This document shows, one piece after another, positions 30,963 to 32,721 of a stretch of DNA of 32,721 nucleotides (positions are counted from its first letter, which is position 1; each line of letters opens with the position of its first letter). The notes under the pieces are model-generated. The model was not told the DNA's origin. It did no database searches and saw only the letters and a list, made by a program, of their open reading frames with translations. The position numbers were made by a program, and so were the translations under genes. Source of the stretch: Amphimedon queenslandica (Eukaryota; Porifera; Demospongiae; Haplosclerida; Niphatidae); assembly GCF_000090795.2 (NCBI RefSeq), contig NW_003546333.1:93418-126138 (forward strand), in the 5' to 3' direction.

Positions 30963-32243
30963 CATGGCGACGATCGGTATCCTTGCAACTTGCAATGGTT
31001 ACAAGCAAATATTAACAGCGGGTACTGTTTCTTGATGGAAGAAGCAAGGCAAATTGCTCCCTTGTTGAATGAGGAGAAAGGTCATAAGTCAAACATCACA
31101 AGCGGGGTGCTGCTTGAGATACTCCATGACTATTTCGATGATGAGCAGTCAGGTGAAAAACATTGCACAAGCTATGAATTCCATTAACCACACAATGACT
31201 ACTTACACACTTAACACCTACTTAGCACTACAATCCATACTACTTACCTAAAATAACATTGTTAATTATGATAACAATACAACAATGATGATAGTAATAC
31301 TACATTTATTCTAGCATTACAGTTTATTATTATAAAAAAACAATAGACAAAGTGATGGAAGATGAAAGCAGCAGCGATAATGAGGACATTGATGATGGTG
31401 GTGAGCTACAAATTAATGGAGAGTATGAGATAAGTGGGTTGACTGTTATGAGTGATGACTTACCAGGAGACATGGAGATGGAAGTGAGTGGTCTTGAGGA
31501 GCCTGAAGACATGGAGACTGCAGGAGTGAGAGGGATTAAGGAACTAGTACAGGTACATGTAGAGGTTGAGAAAGAGGTGGACATGAGGGAGGAGAGGAAA
31601 GTGAAAGACTTCCTTCAGGCTGGTTATGGTTGCTCTGACAGCTGCTGGAAAAAGTTTGAACCATCTTACTTGAGAGCAACCAAAACCAGCTTGTTGGAGT
31701 TGTCTTCCCATTAGTTAGACATGGACAGATAATGGCTGGAACACACTGTGGTAAGAGTACCAGCAACAAGAAATTCAACAATAGAGAGAGACAGAGGAAC
31801 TTCATTACATTCACTCATGGGGGAATGAAGGTTAGTCACTTTCTTAAAATAAAATAAAATAAAACGGTACTGTACAGGTGTGTAAAGACACTTTCATGTT
31901 TATTCATAGCATTGGGAAATGAGACTGAGGAATGTCAGGAAGTCTTTTAGAGAATGGGTTGACCTCTAGGTATGCCTCACTTTCATAGTAGCTAAATTGA
32001 CACTTATTTTAGAGTACATGGGAACACTGGGAAAACGCCTAGGCATGCACTTTCTGCTGATAATAAGAAAGAGATTGTCAAGTTTATAAAGAACTATGCA
32101 GAGGTGCATGCTATAGTGCTATCTGGGCGTATTCCTGGTGTTAAGGAAAATGCTAAGACCCTTTACTGCCATCAAGTACGATAAGGATAGGGGTGTACAA
32201 GGAGTATATGAGAGCAGTAACAGGATAAGTTTGTACTTAAAAT
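30963..32243 (+). pseudogene. Multi-exon relic of an unnamed sponge-type family
   Basis: Exons inferred: about 30963-31152, 31347-31830, 31877-31969 and 32013-32243, with GT/AG junctions. The phases match at the first and third junctions. Exon 1 has YCFLMEEARQIAPLLNEEKG. Exon 2 has an acidic block, then a cysteine knuckle (VKDFLQAGYGCSDSCWKKFE) and, after a frame change near 31690, LVRHGQIMAGTHCGKS. Exon 3 has VCKDTFMFIHSIG. Exon 4 has VHGNTGKTPRHALS, FIKNYAEVHAI and SGRIPGVKEN, with VYKEYMRAV in a shifted frame. I remember this motif order from large uncharacterised gene families in sponges and cnidarians linked to transposons, but I cannot give a family name. Stops at 31919 and 31925 and two frameshifts show that the copy is dead. 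A MITE cuts it at 32244. Confidence 0.5.
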
Positions 32244-32360
32244 CAGTGGCGGAGCTGGGCCCGGGCCTACCCGGGCCTAGGCCCAGGCATCATGGACATC
32301 CGTTAATGATATTTATACTGTAATTAATGATATTCATACTGAAGTTAATGCCATTCATAA
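32244..32360. mobile_element. hAT-type MITE, left end
   Basis: CAGTGGCGGAGCTGGGCC starts directly after the preceding gene's last conserved block. The first 13 bases match the MITE at 3891 at 12 positions. It also has a GC-rich palindromic stretch just inside (CCCGGGCCTA twice, GGCCTAGGCC). A short tandem block of TTAATG-ATTCATACTG-like units follows (about 32302-32365). The expected left duplication is CTTAAAAT (32236-32243). I found no matching right end before the window closes, so the true end is unknown. Confidence 0.55.
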
Positions 32361-32529
32361 TTAAAGTTTTAACCAGCAATAATTATATTCACAGTCATAA
32401 TGGTGGTTAAGGGGAGGTCAAATTGCTTAGGGGAGGTCATAGCTTAAGCCACAATACCACATGTATGCACTGTCTTTCACATGTATGGTTGTCTAAGTCT
32501 TGTATTCGTGCAATAATTATCAATTTATC
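32361..32529. other. Spacer before the last gene
   Basis: This holds a repeated AAGGGGAGGTCA-type pair (TTAAGGGGAGGTCAAATTGC and TTAGGGGAGGTCATAGCTTA). It may be the interior of the MITE starting at 32244. No gene is supported. Confidence 0.3.
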
Positions 32530-32721
32530 ATGAGTAAGCAGCTTTCTCTATTCAAGTACATAAATAAGAGTTCTCAGTCAAACAGAAAGAGGACACTAGA
32601 CTCAAATCAGTAAGTATCCATTGATAGCTACTATAGAATCAATTTTCAAAATTTTTAGTGAGATTGAAGAGTGTGCTTCTAGTTCCAAACAACACAAGTG
32701 CCAAAGTGAGTCACGAGAAGA
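32530..32721 (+). CDS. Start of a probable hAT/ZMYM-like gene, runs off the window
   Basis: ATG at 32530 opens MSKQLSLFKYINKSSQSNRK and continues basic to a GTAAGT donor at 32610. The next exon begins at 32659 after TTTTTAG and joins in phase 2 as HEIEECASSSKQHKCQSESR, open to the window end. A short KQ-x-S-L-F-x-Y start followed by a basic Ser-rich linker is the usual beginning of hAT-type transposases and ZMYM-related genes. The Q-x-x-L-x-x-Y spacing loosely resembles a PCNA-binding box. The catalytic domain is outside the window, so the family call is tentative. No break is seen in the 48 codons visible. Confidence 0.45.

Noticed and set aside
31330..31814. Minus-strand Ser/Pro-rich frames
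   Set aside because: They are antisense shadows of the acidic and Cys-knuckle exon on the plus strand.

Overview
This AT-rich eukaryotic window looks like invertebrate DNA, most plausibly a demosponge such as Amphimedon. That attribution is an inference. It rests on short introns of about 50-70 bases, on several transposon-derived protein families that I associate with sponge and cnidarian genomes, and on an assembly gap at 15917-16684. I see no bacterial operon, no rRNA and no convincing host housekeeping gene. The window is a cluster of decayed and nested transposable elements separated by AT-rich, gene-poor DNA.

Layout, left to right. At 1966-5106 lies a broken, spliced gene for a Mutator-like transposase with cysteine-rich knuckles and, at its end, the C-terminal half of an OTU-type protease domain. 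A 269-bp hAT-type MITE (3891-4159) sits inside it. At 5557-7499 is a P-element-like transposase whose exon phases still match across four introns. At 8137-10463 is a BED-finger hAT element with subterminal AAGCA/TGCTT repeats. An unrecognised open frame (10572-10856) and a 25-bp minisatellite (11529-12699) follow. A foldback repeat (15132-15895) ends next to the assembly gap, and a second copy lies at 20905-21689. A Crypton-type tyrosine recombinase relic (16875-17363) lies just past the gap.

The middle (17364-27376) has no gene I can support. It holds inverted repeats, MITEs, two tRNA-like SINE candidates, a cluster of the palindrome TACATGTA and a 180-bp tandem duplication. At 27377-28972 is a pogo/Tigger-type transposase with an AT-hook. 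Tail to tail with it, 119 bases away, is an uninterrupted HIRAN-like reading frame on the minus strand (29092-29457). A CR1/L2-like LINE endonuclease fragment (29690-30735), a multi-exon relic of an unnamed gene family (30963-32243) cut by another hAT-type MITE (32244 onward), and the first two exons of a probable hAT/ZMYM-like gene (32530-32721) complete the window.

The genes do not form a pathway. The common thread is transposon invasion, nesting and decay. Five premature TGA stops and one Arg-to-Cys change in three unrelated relics fall where I expect conserved arginines. This pattern fits CpG deamination, meaning old methylation-driven inactivation. The best candidates for something less ordinary are the intact HIRAN-like frame, the Mutator-like/OTU combination, the unnamed family at 30963-32243 and the foldback repeat family.
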